Source of the DNA: CAYNWK01 sp964400875
Lineage (GTDB): Bacteria > Chloroflexota > Anaerolineae > Anaerolineales > UBA4823
Length of the DNA: 64,000 nucleotides
Assembly (NCBI GenBank): GCA_964400875.1
Contig: CAYNWK010000007.1
Location: 6,898 to 70,897 of the forward strand
Reading direction: 5' to 3'
Below, one piece after another: positions 43,908 to 52,408 of this stretch (the first letter of the stretch is position 1; every line of letters starts with the position of its first letter). The notes below the pieces were generated by a model, which ran no database searches, was not told where the DNA came from, and worked only from the letters and a program-made list of their open reading frames with translations. The translations under genes were made by a program, and so were the position numbers.

Positions 43908-45866
43908 ATGGGGATGAACGTAACGCAAAAACTAATCAAAGACCATCTGGTCGAGGGGGAGATGATCCCGGGAGAGGAGATCGGCATACGCATCGATCAA
44001 ACTCTCACCCAGGATGCCACCGGCACCCTGGTCATGCTCGAACTGCAGGCGATGGGATTGGACAGGGTCAAAACGGAGGTATCGGTGCAGTACGTGGATC
44101 ACAACCTGATCCAATCCGACAACAAGAACCCGGATGACCACCTCTTTTTGATGAGCGCCTGCCAGCGCTTTGGCCTGTGGTTCAGCCGTCCGGGCAACGG
44201 CGTCAGCCATCCTGTGCACATGCAGCGTTTCGGCGTCCCTGGGAAAACCCTGTTGGGTTCCGACAGCCACACCCCGGCGGCCGGCTCGCTGGGGATGCTG
44301 GCTATCGGGGCAGGTGGTATCGACGTGGCCATGGCTGTGGTCGGCGAACCCTTCTATTTCAAAATGCCGCAAGTGTGGGGGGTCAAATTAACTGGGACCC
44401 TGCCCGATTGGGTCAGCGCCAAGGATGTGATCCTTGAAATGCTCCGCAGGCATGACGTTGACGGAGGGGTTGGCTACGTGATCGAATACTACGGCCCAGG
44501 TTTGAAAAATTTGCGCACCATGGACCGCCACGTCATCGCCAACATGGGCACGGAGTTGGGCGCTACCTCAACGGTATTCCCCTCGGATGAGGAAGTACGC
44601 AGGTTCTTGAGCGCCGAGCAGCGCGAACGAGATTGGGCAGCCTTGGGCGCCGACGATGACGCCGAGTATGACCGCTATGAAGAGATAGACCTTTCCAGCG
44701 TGGTGCCGTTGATCGCCCTGCCAAGCAGCCCAGGGAATGTGGTTCCGGTCAGCGAGGTAGCTGGCGAAGGCATCTACCAGGCTTACATCGGTTCGTCGGC
44801 TAACCCCGGCTACCGTGATTTCGCCATCGCGGCCGAGATGGTCAAGGATCGCAAGGTGGCCGATCGGGTCTCCTTTGATGTCAACCCTACTTCGCGCCAG
44901 TTGATCGAAGAGTTGATCGACAGCGGCGAGCTGACACACCTGATCCACGCCGGGGCGCGTCTGCACCAGGCCGGCTGCAACGGCTGTATCGGTATGGGCC
45001 AGGCACCCGCCACGGGCAGGAACAGCCTGCGCACCGTGCCCCGGAACTTCCCCAGCCGGTCGGGCACCAAGGAGGACAGCGTCTACCTGTGCAGCCCGGA
45101 AACGGCGACCGCATCCGCCCTGCGCGGGGTGATCACCGATCCGCGCGACATGGATTTCCCCTATCCGCAAGTAGACCTGCCCGAGAAGTCCAAGGTCAAC
45201 ACGCAAATGCTCACCCCGCCGACCTCCTCCGAAGAATCCTGGAAGGTGGAATTGGTCAAAGGTCCCAATATCGTCCCGCTGCCGGAACTGGATCCTTTGC
45301 CGGATGCGCTCAGGCTACCGGTGCTACTCAAGGTTGGGGATGACATCTCGACAGATGAGATCCTGCCAGCGGGGTCGCGCATCTTACCGTACCGGAGCAA
45401 TATCCCCAAGATCAGCGAGTTTACCTTTGAAGTCGTCGATCCAACTTACGCTGCCCGAGCCGCGCATCTGCGCGAAGAGAGCCAGCACACCGTCCTGGGC
45501 GGCTCGAATTATGGTCAGGGTTCCAGCCGGGAACACGCGGCTTTGGCGCCGCGCTTCCTGGGGCTGCGGCTGGTGATAGCCAAGAGCTTCGCCCGCATCC
45601 ACCAGCAAAATCTGGTCAATTTTGGCGTGTTGCCGGCCACCTTTGCCAATGCTCGTGTGTACGATCAGTTGGCTGAGGAGGATGTGTTGATCCTGGAGAA
45701 CTTGCGCGAGGTTATCTCTCGCGCGCCGGACCTACCAGCGATTGACGTCAACGTGGAGGGCAAGGATTTAACCTTCCAAATCAACTTGAGCTTATCCCGG
45801 CGGCAGGGAGAAGTGCTGCTGGCCGGCGGGTTGACGAACTGGATCCGGGACTACCGGGAGCGTTAA
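43908..45866 (+). CDS. acnA: Aconitate hydratase (short LeuCD-like type)
   Basis: 652 residues, shorter than the roughly 900-residue AcnA. It interconverts citrate and isocitrate with a [4Fe-4S] cluster. The catalytic LeuC-like part has LLGSDSHTPAAGSLGMLAIGAGG and the cluster ligands in AGCNGCIGMGQAP plus an upstream Cys. The swivel domain (from about residue 470) has DDISTDEILPAG and GGSNYGQGSSREHAA. Homoaconitase-like or 2-methyl-aconitate activity cannot be excluded. It stands between two terminators as a single-gene unit, with AAAGGAG upstream of the ATG. Confidence 0.9.
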   Translation: MGMNVTQKLIKDHLVEGEMIPGEEIGIRIDQTLTQDATGTLVMLELQAMGLDRVKTEVSVQYVDHNLIQSDNKNPDDHLFLMSACQRFGLWFSRPGNGVSHPVHMQRFGVPGKTLLGSDSHTPAAGSLGMLAIGAGGIDVAMAVVGEPFYFKMPQVWGVKLTGTLPDWVSAKDVILEMLRRHDVDGGVGYVIEYYGPGLKNLRTMDRHVIANMGTELGATSTVFPSDEEVRRFLSAEQRERDWAALGADDDAEYDRYEEIDLSSVVPLIALPSSPGNVVPVSEVAGEGIYQAYIGSSANPGYRDFAIAAEMVKDRKVADRVSFDVNPTSRQLIEELIDSGELTHLIHAGARLHQAGCNGCIGMGQAPATGRNSLRTVPRNFPSRSGTKEDSVYLCSPETATASALRGVITDPRDMDFPYPQVDLPEKSKVNTQMLTPPTSSEESWKVELVKGPNIVPLPELDPLPDALRLPVLLKVGDDISTDEILPAGSRILPYRSNIPKISEFTFEVVDPTYAARAAHLREESQHTVLGGSNYGQGSSREHAALAPRFLGLRLVIAKSFARIHQQNLVNFGVLPATFANARVYDQLAEEDVLILENLREVISRAPDLPAIDVNVEGKDLTFQINLSLSRRQGEVLLAGGLTNWIRDYRER

Positions 45867-45906
45867 ACCAAAAAGGGCTGCCTGCAAAGCAGCCTTTTTT
45901 TGGTTT
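45865..45906. terminator. Bidirectional terminator between acnA and ftsH
   Basis: A stem built on GGCTGC/GCAGCC with loop CTGCAAA is flanked by A-rich and T-rich tracts (AAACCAAAAA and TTTTTTTGGTTT), so it can work for both convergent genes. It overlaps the last bases of both stops. Confidence 0.88.
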
Positions 45907-47857
45907 AATTGATTACTCTCCCGTCTTGGGACGCCTTTTCCGGTTCGATATCTAACAATTCGAGCACGTCGTCTCCTGGGATCTCTTCCCGTTCGAGCAG
46001 CGCGTCAACCAGCCGGTCCAGGCCATCCCGGTTGTCTCGCAACGTCTCTTGGGATCGCTGGTAAGCCTCGTCGAGGATCCGGCGAACTTCTTCATCGATC
46101 TCGCGAGCGGTCGTTTCGCTGTATTCACGCCTTTTCGCGATCTCCTCACCCAGAAATACGTTTTCGCGCTCGCCGCCCAGGGCGACGTGCCCCAGTTTTT
46201 CACTCATTCCCCAGTCCAGCACCATCTTGCGCGCCAGCTGGGTGGCCTGTTTGAGGTCATTTTCCGCGCCGCTGGTGATCGTGGTCAGCGCCAGATCCTC
46301 CGAAGCGCGGCCGCCCATCATCACCGCCAGGCGGTCGAGCATGTAATCTTTGTTGTACAGGTAGCGATCGCGTTCGGGGAGCTGCTGCGTGACGCCCATC
46401 GCGCGTCCGCGCGGCACAATAGTGACCTTGTGGATCGGATCGGCATGAGGCAGAAGCGCGGCGACCACTGCGTGCCCGGCCTCGTGATATGCCAGCGTGC
46501 GCAGCTCATCTTCCGTCAAGGCCAGGCTCTCCCGTTCCAGGCCCATCATCACTTTGTCACGGGCATCTTCGATATCATCGTATTCGATCTTATCCTTGCC
46601 TTTGCGGGCTGCCAGCAGGGCCGCCTCGTTGAGGATATTTTCCAGGTCTGCTCCGCTAAAGCCCGGCGTGCCGCGGGCGACGTTCTCCAAATCCACGGCT
46701 TCCGCCAAGGGCTTATTGCGTGAGTGGATCTTCAAGATCTCGACCCGGTCGTTTTTCGTGGGCAGATCGACGGTGATCTGGCGGTCGAACCGTCCGGGAC
46801 GGAGCAACGCAGGGTCCAGTATGTCCGGGCGATTGGTCGCGGCCATGACGATCACGTTTTCATTGGGCTCGAACCCGTCCAGCTCGTTGAGCATCTGATT
46901 CAGAGTCTGTTCGCGCTCGTCGTGCCCGCCGCCCAATCCTGCGCCGCGCCGGCGGCCGATGGAATCCAGCTCATCAATGAAAATGATGCTGGGCGCCGCA
47001 TTTTTGGCTTCTTTGAACAGGTCGCGCACCCGCGAGGCACCTACGCCGACGAACATCTCCATGAAATCCGAACCGGTGATATTGAAAAAAGGCACGCTGG
47101 CTTCCCCCGCAACCGCGCGGGCCAAGAGCGTTTTGCCGGTGCCCGGTGGGCCAACCAGCAGCACGCCCTTGGGGATTTTGCCGCCCAGGCGCTGGAGACG
47201 TTCCGGTTCTCGCAAGTAATCGATCACTTCTTCCAATTCCCGCTTGGCACCCTGGGTTCCAGCTACGTCATCGAAAGTCGTCCTCTCCTGGGTGCGATCG
47301 TACATTTTGGCTTTGCTCTTGCCCATTTGGAAGATGCCCTGCCCCTGGGACTGCATGCGCCGGAAGAAGAAATAACCGATGCCGAGCAGTAACAGGAAGG
47401 GCAAGAAGTTCAGCGCGATCGTCCACCAGGCAAAATCCTGTTGGGGTTGGGTGTTGATCTCGACGTCGTTGGCACGCAGCAATTGGAATAGTTCATCATC
47501 GCCAAAGGAGGGCAGATAGGTCACAAAGCTGGTGTATTCGACCGTATCTTCCCCGGCAAGCGTTTCAATCGTCCTTGTTTGCGCATCTTTGAATTCCCCG
47601 CTGATCTGTTGCCCGGCAACGGTGACCTGCGCGACGTTGTCATCCTCGACTTGTTGGCGGAATGTCGAGTAACTGATCTGGGTTTCATTATTTAACGCCT
47701 GGTTTATGGTGCTCCAGGTCCAGAAAGCCAGGACCAGCAGCAGGACAACCCAGATCAGCGAGCGAGAGTTTCCGAATAAGCCGCGGCCCTGCCCGGGAAG
47801 TTTCGGTTTTCCTTTTCCTTTATGGTTGTTCCGATTTTGGTTTAAATTTTTATTCAC
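45905..47857 (-). CDS. ftsH: ATP-dependent zinc metalloprotease FtsH
   Basis: 650 residues. Two membrane helices (about 32-52 and 143-163) bracket an extracytoplasmic domain. The AAA module has Walker A GPPGTGKT, Walker B IIFIDELD, the pore motif FVGVGASRVRD and SRH ATNRPDILDPALLRPGRFDR. The protease zinc site is HEAGH, with a downstream Asp ligand. It degrades misfolded membrane and some regulatory proteins. It uses a GTG start overlapping the PRC-barrel stop by 4 nt, so both genes are coupled. The N-terminal cytoplasmic tail is long and Asn/Lys-rich. Confidence 0.97.
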   Translation of the reverse strand: MNKNLNQNRNNHKGKGKPKLPGQGRGLFGNSRSLIWVVLLLVLAFWTWSTINQALNNETQISYSTFRQQVEDDNVAQVTVAGQQISGEFKDAQTRTIETLAGEDTVEYTSFVTYLPSFGDDELFQLLRANDVEINTQPQQDFAWWTIALNFLPFLLLLGIGYFFFRRMQSQGQGIFQMGKSKAKMYDRTQERTTFDDVAGTQGAKRELEEVIDYLREPERLQRLGGKIPKGVLLVGPPGTGKTLLARAVAGEASVPFFNITGSDFMEMFVGVGASRVRDLFKEAKNAAPSIIFIDELDSIGRRRGAGLGGGHDEREQTLNQMLNELDGFEPNENVIVMAATNRPDILDPALLRPGRFDRQITVDLPTKNDRVEILKIHSRNKPLAEAVDLENVARGTPGFSGADLENILNEAALLAARKGKDKIEYDDIEDARDKVMMGLERESLALTEDELRTLAYHEAGHAVVAALLPHADPIHKVTIVPRGRAMGVTQQLPERDRYLYNKDYMLDRLAVMMGGRASEDLALTTITSGAENDLKQATQLARKMVLDWGMSEKLGHVALGGERENVFLGEEIAKRREYSETTAREIDEEVRRILDEAYQRSQETLRDNRDGLDRLVDALLEREEIPGDDVLELLDIEPEKASQDGRVIN

Positions 47858-48669
47858 AAAGCTCTTTCCGATCCGCGCTTGCGTTCCCAGTATTTGGGCC
47901 TGCCATAGTAATCATAAAGTGTGTCTTCGTATGCCCGGTTGACCGGCTGTCCTGGATGATATTCCGGACTATTTTTAATCGCAACCCGGGTAAGATCAAC
48001 CCTTACTTCGCCCTGCTCATGGCGGAACCATTTGATCCAATCCGTGGAGAGCAGGACTCGCCGGCCGGGCAGCAGCGCGCCGGTATCGACAACCAGGTAG
48101 CGGACCTTCCAATCTTCATCTTCCACGATGAAATCATCTACATCACCAATTTTCCCGTCGCTGGCGTCGATAGCATAGCCGATCACCTCGCGCATGCTGC
48201 GCAAATGGGGGTCGCCTTGTTCTTCCGGCTCGATCTTGAGATGGTTACCATCCAGTTCTTCAAGGCCGGCATCGGCGACGGAATCCTCCGCTACGATGTC
48301 CGGTTTTACCCCAACTACCCGGGAACCGGGTGAGTGGGCATCGGTGCCCCAATAGATCGGCCAACCGAAATATTCTTGGAGTTCCAATTGTTGTTGGCGG
48401 GAGACCGGTTTATCTGCGTCTACTTCCGGACCATTCTCTATTTCCTCCCGCGTAAGCGAGACCGGAAAGGTTTGGGTATCCCAACTGGGTACACCCAGGG
48501 CTGTTAGCGAGATAAGCACCCGCCGGCCCAGCAACCACGGACCGGTATCCGCGATCATATAACGGATGGCCCATTGATCATCTTCAAAGAAAAAATCGTG
48601 GACGTGGCCAATCTGATCATCTGTGGCCTGAATGTCGTATCCGAAAAGCTCTTTTACGCTGCGTAGCAC
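47854..48669 (-). CDS. Protein with two PRC-barrel domains
   Basis: About 271 residues from a GTG at 48669. Two PRC-barrel units are visible: SVKELFGYDIQATDDQIGHVHDFFFEDDQWAIRYMIADTG and, after a linker, REVIGYAIDASDGKIGDVDDFIVEDEDWKVRYLVVDTG; each is followed by GRRVLIS or GRRVLLS. Such stress-linked proteins are thought to bind partners through the barrel. The in-frame ATG at 48801 would add 44 unrelated residues and run close to the 46-bp promoter-like element, so the shorter form is favoured, although the spacing from AGGAGG (12 nt) is long. It is coupled to ftsH by a 4-nt overlap. Confidence 0.8.
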   Translation of the reverse strand: MLRSVKELFGYDIQATDDQIGHVHDFFFEDDQWAIRYMIADTGPWLLGRRVLISLTALGVPSWDTQTFPVSLTREEIENGPEVDADKPVSRQQQLELQEYFGWPIYWGTDAHSPGSRVVGVKPDIVAEDSVADAGLEELDGNHLKIEPEEQGDPHLRSMREVIGYAIDASDGKIGDVDDFIVEDEDWKVRYLVVDTGALLPGRRVLLSTDWIKWFRHEQGEVRVDLTRVAIKNSPEYHPGQPVNRAYEDTLYDYYGRPKYWERKRGSERAL

Positions 48670-48824
48670 TTGGTTTGCCAGCCTCCTGAGGGCTAACGTA
48701 TTGTTGTCAGAATGATATGGGATTTCTGTTGTTCGGGGTGGTCGAAGACAACCCGAATAACTACGCTTTTCCAACGATCTGCATAGCTCTCCATATAACA
48801 ATAACCGAAGCCTTCCGGTCCGTA

Positions 48825-48870
48825 TATGTATCAGGGTACAAGGATGGGGTACAAAAAGGGATATATTCGC
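48825..48870 (-). repeat. 46-bp promoter-like element, copy A
   Basis: One of four gap-free 46-bp copies (others at 49474, 57950 and 61347). On the minus strand it starts GCGAATATATCC and has TGTACC twice at 12-13 nt steps before ending TGATACATA. It lies upstream of the PRC-barrel/ftsH pair and after the preceding gene's stop. Confidence 0.7.
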
Positions 48871-48909
48871 TGTTCGATTTTAAGTGAAACAGTGGAAATG
48901 CCGAAAAGG

Positions 48910-49368
48910 TTAACTCACCGGGTGGCTTCGTAGATCAAGATGTTTTGTTGAGTTTCCTACGGGCTGGCGCAGGATGGCAATTAATTCGTTCAAGGAGGGG
49001 TTGACCTCTTTGATCTGAGGTTCTTTCCACATGATTTTGGCCTGGCTGCCATCCGTAGCGATGGCAAGCACGCCGATATGCGGATGCGCGGTCAGCAAAG
49101 CATGGATGGCATCCGGGATCTCACCATTCACCGGGAAAGACACGATCACCCAATTGGCGCTCTTGCGCTCGATAGCCCCGGGAATATTCGCAATGTCGAC
49201 GATCTCTTCAACGACGCACAGGCCAGGTACTCTTTGTAAGGCGCGTTTCAACATCCCTCGCAACAAACGCGGCTGGTTCGCCAGGATAATCTTGCTCGCT
49301 CGTGGAGTAACGTCTGGGTAACTATTCACTTTTACAAGTCCTTGATTAGTGGTTCGATGCGAGATCAA
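48910..49368 (-). CDS. Stand-alone receiver-like protein without phosphoacceptor
   Basis: 152 residues. The middle part (KIILANQPRLLRGMLKRALQRVPGLCVVEEI) resembles the first half of a NarL/LuxR receiver, but the acidic pair is absent and the usual Asp strand reads WVIVSFPVNGE, without the Asp. No DNA-binding domain follows. It may be a pseudo-receiver acting by protein contact. The start is uncertain: an internal GTG would remove the first 13 residues. It lies between two copies of the 46-bp element, with its own copy about 105 bp upstream. Confidence 0.6.
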   Translation of the reverse strand: MISHRTTNQGLVKVNSYPDVTPRASKIILANQPRLLRGMLKRALQRVPGLCVVEEIVDIANIPGAIERKSANWVIVSFPVNGEIPDAIHALLTAHPHIGVLAIATDGSQAKIMWKEPQIKEVNPSLNELIAILRQPVGNSTKHLDLRSHPVS

Positions 49369-49473
49369 AATGTGAGATGGCGCTTTGGCCTGGATAATCC
49401 GTCGAGTCGATAAGGAAGTTTATTTTGTTGACCGTAATGTACCTATACAATAGCATGGGCGAGAGTCGCTGTC

Positions 49474-49519
49474 TATATATCAAGGTATAAGGGTGAGATA
49501 TAGAAGGGGATACAATCAT
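49474..49519 (-). repeat. 46-bp promoter-like element, copy B
   Basis: Same length and layout as copy A: on the minus strand TTGTATCC, CTATATC, CCTTATACC and TGATATATA at matching positions. It directly follows, in transcription order, the hairpin that ends the LuxR regulator gene and precedes the pseudo-receiver gene. Confidence 0.7.
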
Positions 49520-49525
49520 CCATTA

Positions 49526-49573
49526 ATGGACAACACGGCGTTGGTCGTGAACAGCCAACGCCGTGTTGTCCAT
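49526..49573 (-). terminator. 19-bp perfect hairpin after the LuxR regulator
   Basis: The arms 49526-49544 and 49555-49573 are exact complements (core CAACACGGCGTTGG) around a 10-nt loop. It lies 29 bp past the regulator's stop on the minus strand, directly before promoter-like element B. Confidence 0.7.
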
Positions 49574-49601
49574 GTAACCCTTAAAGAAGATCTCTCCCCT
49601 A

Positions 49602-50258
49602 TTATCTGGAGTTTTCGCGGATGATCGCCCAGTAGGAAGCGGCGTCCTGGCGGCTGCTGACGTTGAGTTTGGAGAGGATGCTGTGGACGTGGTTTTTTAC
49701 CGTACCGACCTCAATAACGAGCTGGTCGGCGATTTCCCGGTTGCTCAGATCGTGGCCGATCAATTTCAACACATCTTGTTCCCGTGGGGTCAAGTCCACC
49801 GAACCGGGCACGCTGGCGATATCGGCAAAGGTTTGCGCCAGTGTATTCACCCTGGAGATCAACGCTGCAGCAATCTCGGGAGAAATGATGGCCTCATCCC
49901 GGTTGGCGGCGCGTATGTGCTTGATCAATTCGTCGACAGAGTCATCTTTGAGCACATAGCCGGCAGCCCCTGCTTCGACGTACTGCAAGATCTCCGTTTC
50001 CGATTCGGCCAGACCCATCACGAGCACTTTTACCTGCGGATGAGTGTCGGTCAACGCCTGGGTGAGCCGTAAGGCTTCGCCATCTGCGAGGCGGGTGCTA
50101 ACCAGGATTACGTCGCACTGGTCGGCCTTTTCGAGGGCCTCCCCGCCCGCGGTTACCGAACCGATCACCTCGATATCGCGCTCCTCTTCCATGATGGCAG
50201 CGATAACATTGCTGATCAGGGGGACTTCGTTGACGATAAGTACTCGAACAGGATTCAC
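49602..50258 (-). CDS. LuxR/NarL-type response regulator with degenerate receiver
   Basis: 218 residues. The receiver occupies residues 4-120 and the LuxR helix-turn-helix about 150-215 (LTPREQDVLKLIGHDLSNREIADQLVIEVGTVKNHVHSIL). In the receiver the acidic pair is N-E (VLIVNEVPL) and the phosphoacceptor strand reads DVILVSTRL, so the Asp is replaced by Ser; the switch Lys (VLKDDS) remains. It probably works without phosphorylation, perhaps through constitutive or ligand-driven dimerisation. No kinase is adjacent. It is a natural candidate to bind the 46-bp element next door, but that is inference. Confidence 0.88.
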   Translation of the reverse strand: MNPVRVLIVNEVPLISNVIAAIMEEERDIEVIGSVTAGGEALEKADQCDVILVSTRLADGEALRLTQALTDTHPQVKVLVMGLAESETEILQYVEAGAAGYVLKDDSVDELIKHIRAANRDEAIISPEIAAALISRVNTLAQTFADIASVPGSVDLTPREQDVLKLIGHDLSNREIADQLVIEVGTVKNHVHSILSKLNVSSRQDAASYWAIIRENSR

Positions 50259-50382
50259 TCGCTAACTCAAGGATTTTACCGGCCTGGCGGCGCCAAACCG
50301 GCCAGTTGTTTTCAAAATCGGTATTCGAATTATAAGGGAAAACCGCGTGGCTTGATGTTAGCGAATCGTTAAACCCAAAAAG

Positions 50383-50421
50383 CGGGTGAGGTTGGAGCGC
50401 CGCGCGCTCCAACCTCACCCG
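50383..50421 (-). terminator. 18-bp perfect hairpin after the baeRF gene
   Basis: CGGGTGAGGTTGGAGCGC pairs exactly with its complement across CGC. It begins 20 bp past the baeRF-like stop, with a short purine/AAAA tract on the far side (TTTT on the minus strand). Confidence 0.75.
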
Positions 50422-50440
50422 ACTTGGCGGATTGGTCTGC

Positions 50441-51604
50441 TCAGTAGCGGAACAATGCGGCAACTGCTTCGTCCGAGGGCATAACTTGCGCTTCAAGGAC
50501 GTAAACGGCGCCTCCGTTTAAGAATGTGTGGGTGCAGGAGAAATCGGCCAGATCGTAGTCCCCTGGCTGCCAATCCTCGTGCAGCTCTACCGCGTTCGAC
50601 TCAGGGTCAAAACTGCCCCACTGGAGGAAGCCTCGACGGACAAATATCAAATCCGTCTTTTCAAAGTAAGACGCCGGCGCGATTTCCCTCAAATCGGTAG
50701 AAGCGCGCTGATCGTCTTGCCCGGCCAGCTGGGCGTAACGAGCCCTGGCGCGCTGCTTATCCCCTTCGAAGCGGGGCTGGACAAGCTGCCAGGCGCGTTC
50801 GTGCAGTTTTTCGGCGCTTAATTCTTCCGGGTTGCCCTCGATGCCGCCCTCCACCAGGTGCTCATACCCGGTTACCTGGCGATAAATGGGGAGCAGATAT
50901 TCCACCCCGGCGAGGACAAGCGGGGCGCGCGTCTCTGCAAGGATCTGCTTAAGCCCATCATCGATTTTTTCGAAATAGCGGGCGATTTGCTCCTTTGGGT
51001 CGTCCTCACTGGCGAATCCCTGTCCATGGAAGACCGCCGGCCTGCTCCCGACCTGGTTCTGCGTGCTGGTGTGCCACTGCAGCTGCGCCTCGGGATCATC
51101 CCACATGAGCGCTTCAGCCAAGCTTTCCGGCACTTCCTCAGGCAGATCCAGCTGGGCGATGCTATCCTGGGTGCCTTGCAGCAATCTGACCTCGTTTTGG
51201 CTGAGGGCAAGCAGGAAGAACCGACCATTCTCGCTGATCAGGCTCATCAGAGGTTTCGTGTGAAAGCGTTCAGAAACCGTAACCAATGGCTCAAATCTAA
51301 CCGGTAAGCGGAAGGCTCTTAAATACTCGTCGGCCAGGAATAAAGCGAGACCGTCGCTCTGATGCTGCCAGAACCGGTTTTGCTCCTCCAGGTCCCGCGC
51401 AGGTTCCAAGATTGCGCGCGCTTTCGGGCCGCGCAGCCCAAGCGAGACGAGTTTCTCTTCCGCCTGGTCGAGCAGGTTCCGCAGGCGGATCGGGTCCTGC
51501 TGGATTTCGTCGCCCACCCGATGGGTCGGCATGTAAATCGATACACAATTCCCCTCGCAGTCTGCGATCAAAGATTTAATATCGGCTTTTGCAATAAGGC
51601 TCAT
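50441..51604 (-). CDS. baeRF family protein (archaeo-eukaryotic release-factor-like)
   Basis: 387 residues. The pattern VSIYMPTHRVGDEIQQDPIRLRNLLDQAE at the N-terminus, then RFHTKPLMSL and FFLLALSQNEVRLLQG in the middle, is that of the bacterial eRF1/Vms1-like families (baeRF3/7 type). No GGQ peptidyl-hydrolase motif is visible. Members are predicted to act on stalled ribosomes or tRNA-linked peptides; experimental support in bacteria is thin. The next upstream gene is a ribosome hibernation factor, which fits a ribosome-stress theme. The ATG is preceded by GGGAGGAAC. Confidence 0.8.
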   Translation of the reverse strand: MSLIAKADIKSLIADCEGNCVSIYMPTHRVGDEIQQDPIRLRNLLDQAEEKLVSLGLRGPKARAILEPARDLEEQNRFWQHQSDGLALFLADEYLRAFRLPVRFEPLVTVSERFHTKPLMSLISENGRFFLLALSQNEVRLLQGTQDSIAQLDLPEEVPESLAEALMWDDPEAQLQWHTSTQNQVGSRPAVFHGQGFASEDDPKEQIARYFEKIDDGLKQILAETRAPLVLAGVEYLLPIYRQVTGYEHLVEGGIEGNPEELSAEKLHERAWQLVQPRFEGDKQRARARYAQLAGQDDQRASTDLREIAPASYFEKTDLIFVRRGFLQWGSFDPESNAVELHEDWQPGDYDLADFSCTHTFLNGGAVYVLEAQVMPSDEAVAALFRY

Positions 51605-51667
51605 CCGTGCGAGTTCCTCCCTTTTGAGTGATTGTTCTGCTTTAATAACTTCAGGCAGATCATCGTA

Positions 51668-51997
51668 TCAGCGCTGCTGCCAGGGTTTACGTTTTTTATC
51701 TCTGAGCTGGCGAATCTGGCGTTCGACGACCTCCAGCGCGCCTCGGATAGCCGGTTCGACATGCCGATCTTTCTCCACGCCGACCACGTTCTTCGGCTTG
51801 ATAAAGGCGACGACACGGGCCTGGTACAGTTTGGTCGTCTCACTTTCGGCGACCTCTTCAACGGCAACAGACGCGCCAATCATATCCTTATGGCCTTCCG
51901 CGAGATCGCGTAACTTTTGTTCAGCCTGCTCTCGCATGGCTTCATCGAGATGTTCCACTTCGTTGTAAAACTCAAATTCAAATTCTGGCAAGGTCAT
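51668..51997 (-). CDS. Short HPF/RaiA-type ribosome hibernation factor
   Basis: 109 residues, one S30AE-like domain without the long C-terminal dimerisation tail. LPEFEFEFYNEVEHLDEAMREQAEQKLRDLAEGHKDMIGASVAVEEVAE matches the ribosome-associated protein family, and the basic C-terminus (RQIRQLRDKKRKPWQQR) suits rRNA contact. It would bind idle 30S/70S ribosomes in stress or stationary phase. AAAGGAG precedes the start. It lies 63 bp upstream of the baeRF gene and 15 bp after the ATPase remnant. Confidence 0.82.
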   Translation of the reverse strand: MTLPEFEFEFYNEVEHLDEAMREQAEQKLRDLAEGHKDMIGASVAVEEVAESETTKLYQARVVAFIKPKNVVGVEKDRHVEPAIRGALEVVERQIRQLRDKKRKPWQQR

Positions 51998-52012
51998 GGT
52001 GCACTCCTTTTC

Positions 52013-52384
52013 TCAGGTCGCGTTCTTGAGGTAAGGTATGAATACTTTCCGAAACTGCCCAAAGAGCAGGAGAATTAGGTTGGCTCCAAGGACGATCGGC
52101 CAACCATCGGGCCCTGGATCGACGGTCTGCAACACGTCGGATAACCCGGGCACATACACGGCGGCGATTAACAAGCCGATGGTCAGGGCCAATGCTCCCC
52201 AGACATACGGGTTGCTGGAGATCTCGTTGTGCCAGACCCCGGAATCATCATCGCGCATATTGAAGACGTGCCATAGCTGCGCCGCGGCCAGCGTTAGGAA
52301 AGAGATCGTCACTGCTTTCATCTCGCCCATCCCAAAGCTGGTCAGGGCAAGCGCGAATACGCCCAGCATACTGAAGGTAATCAT
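52013..52384 (-). pseudogene. C-terminal remnant of a cation P-type ATPase
   Basis: 123 residues corresponding only to the last membrane helices of a Ca2+/cation P-type ATPase (Cation_ATPase_C): ISFLTLAAAQLWHVFNMRD and NPYVWGALALTIGLLIAAVYVPGL. Family members are about 900 residues; the phosphorylation DKTGT and nucleotide domains are missing. The frame is closed by the polX stop only 25 bp upstream, and no ribosome site precedes the ATG. I take this as a deletion remnant left beside polX, though expression as a small membrane protein cannot be excluded. Confidence 0.75.
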
Positions 52385-52408
52385 TGGGAGGGGCGGATAA
52401 AATGGCGC

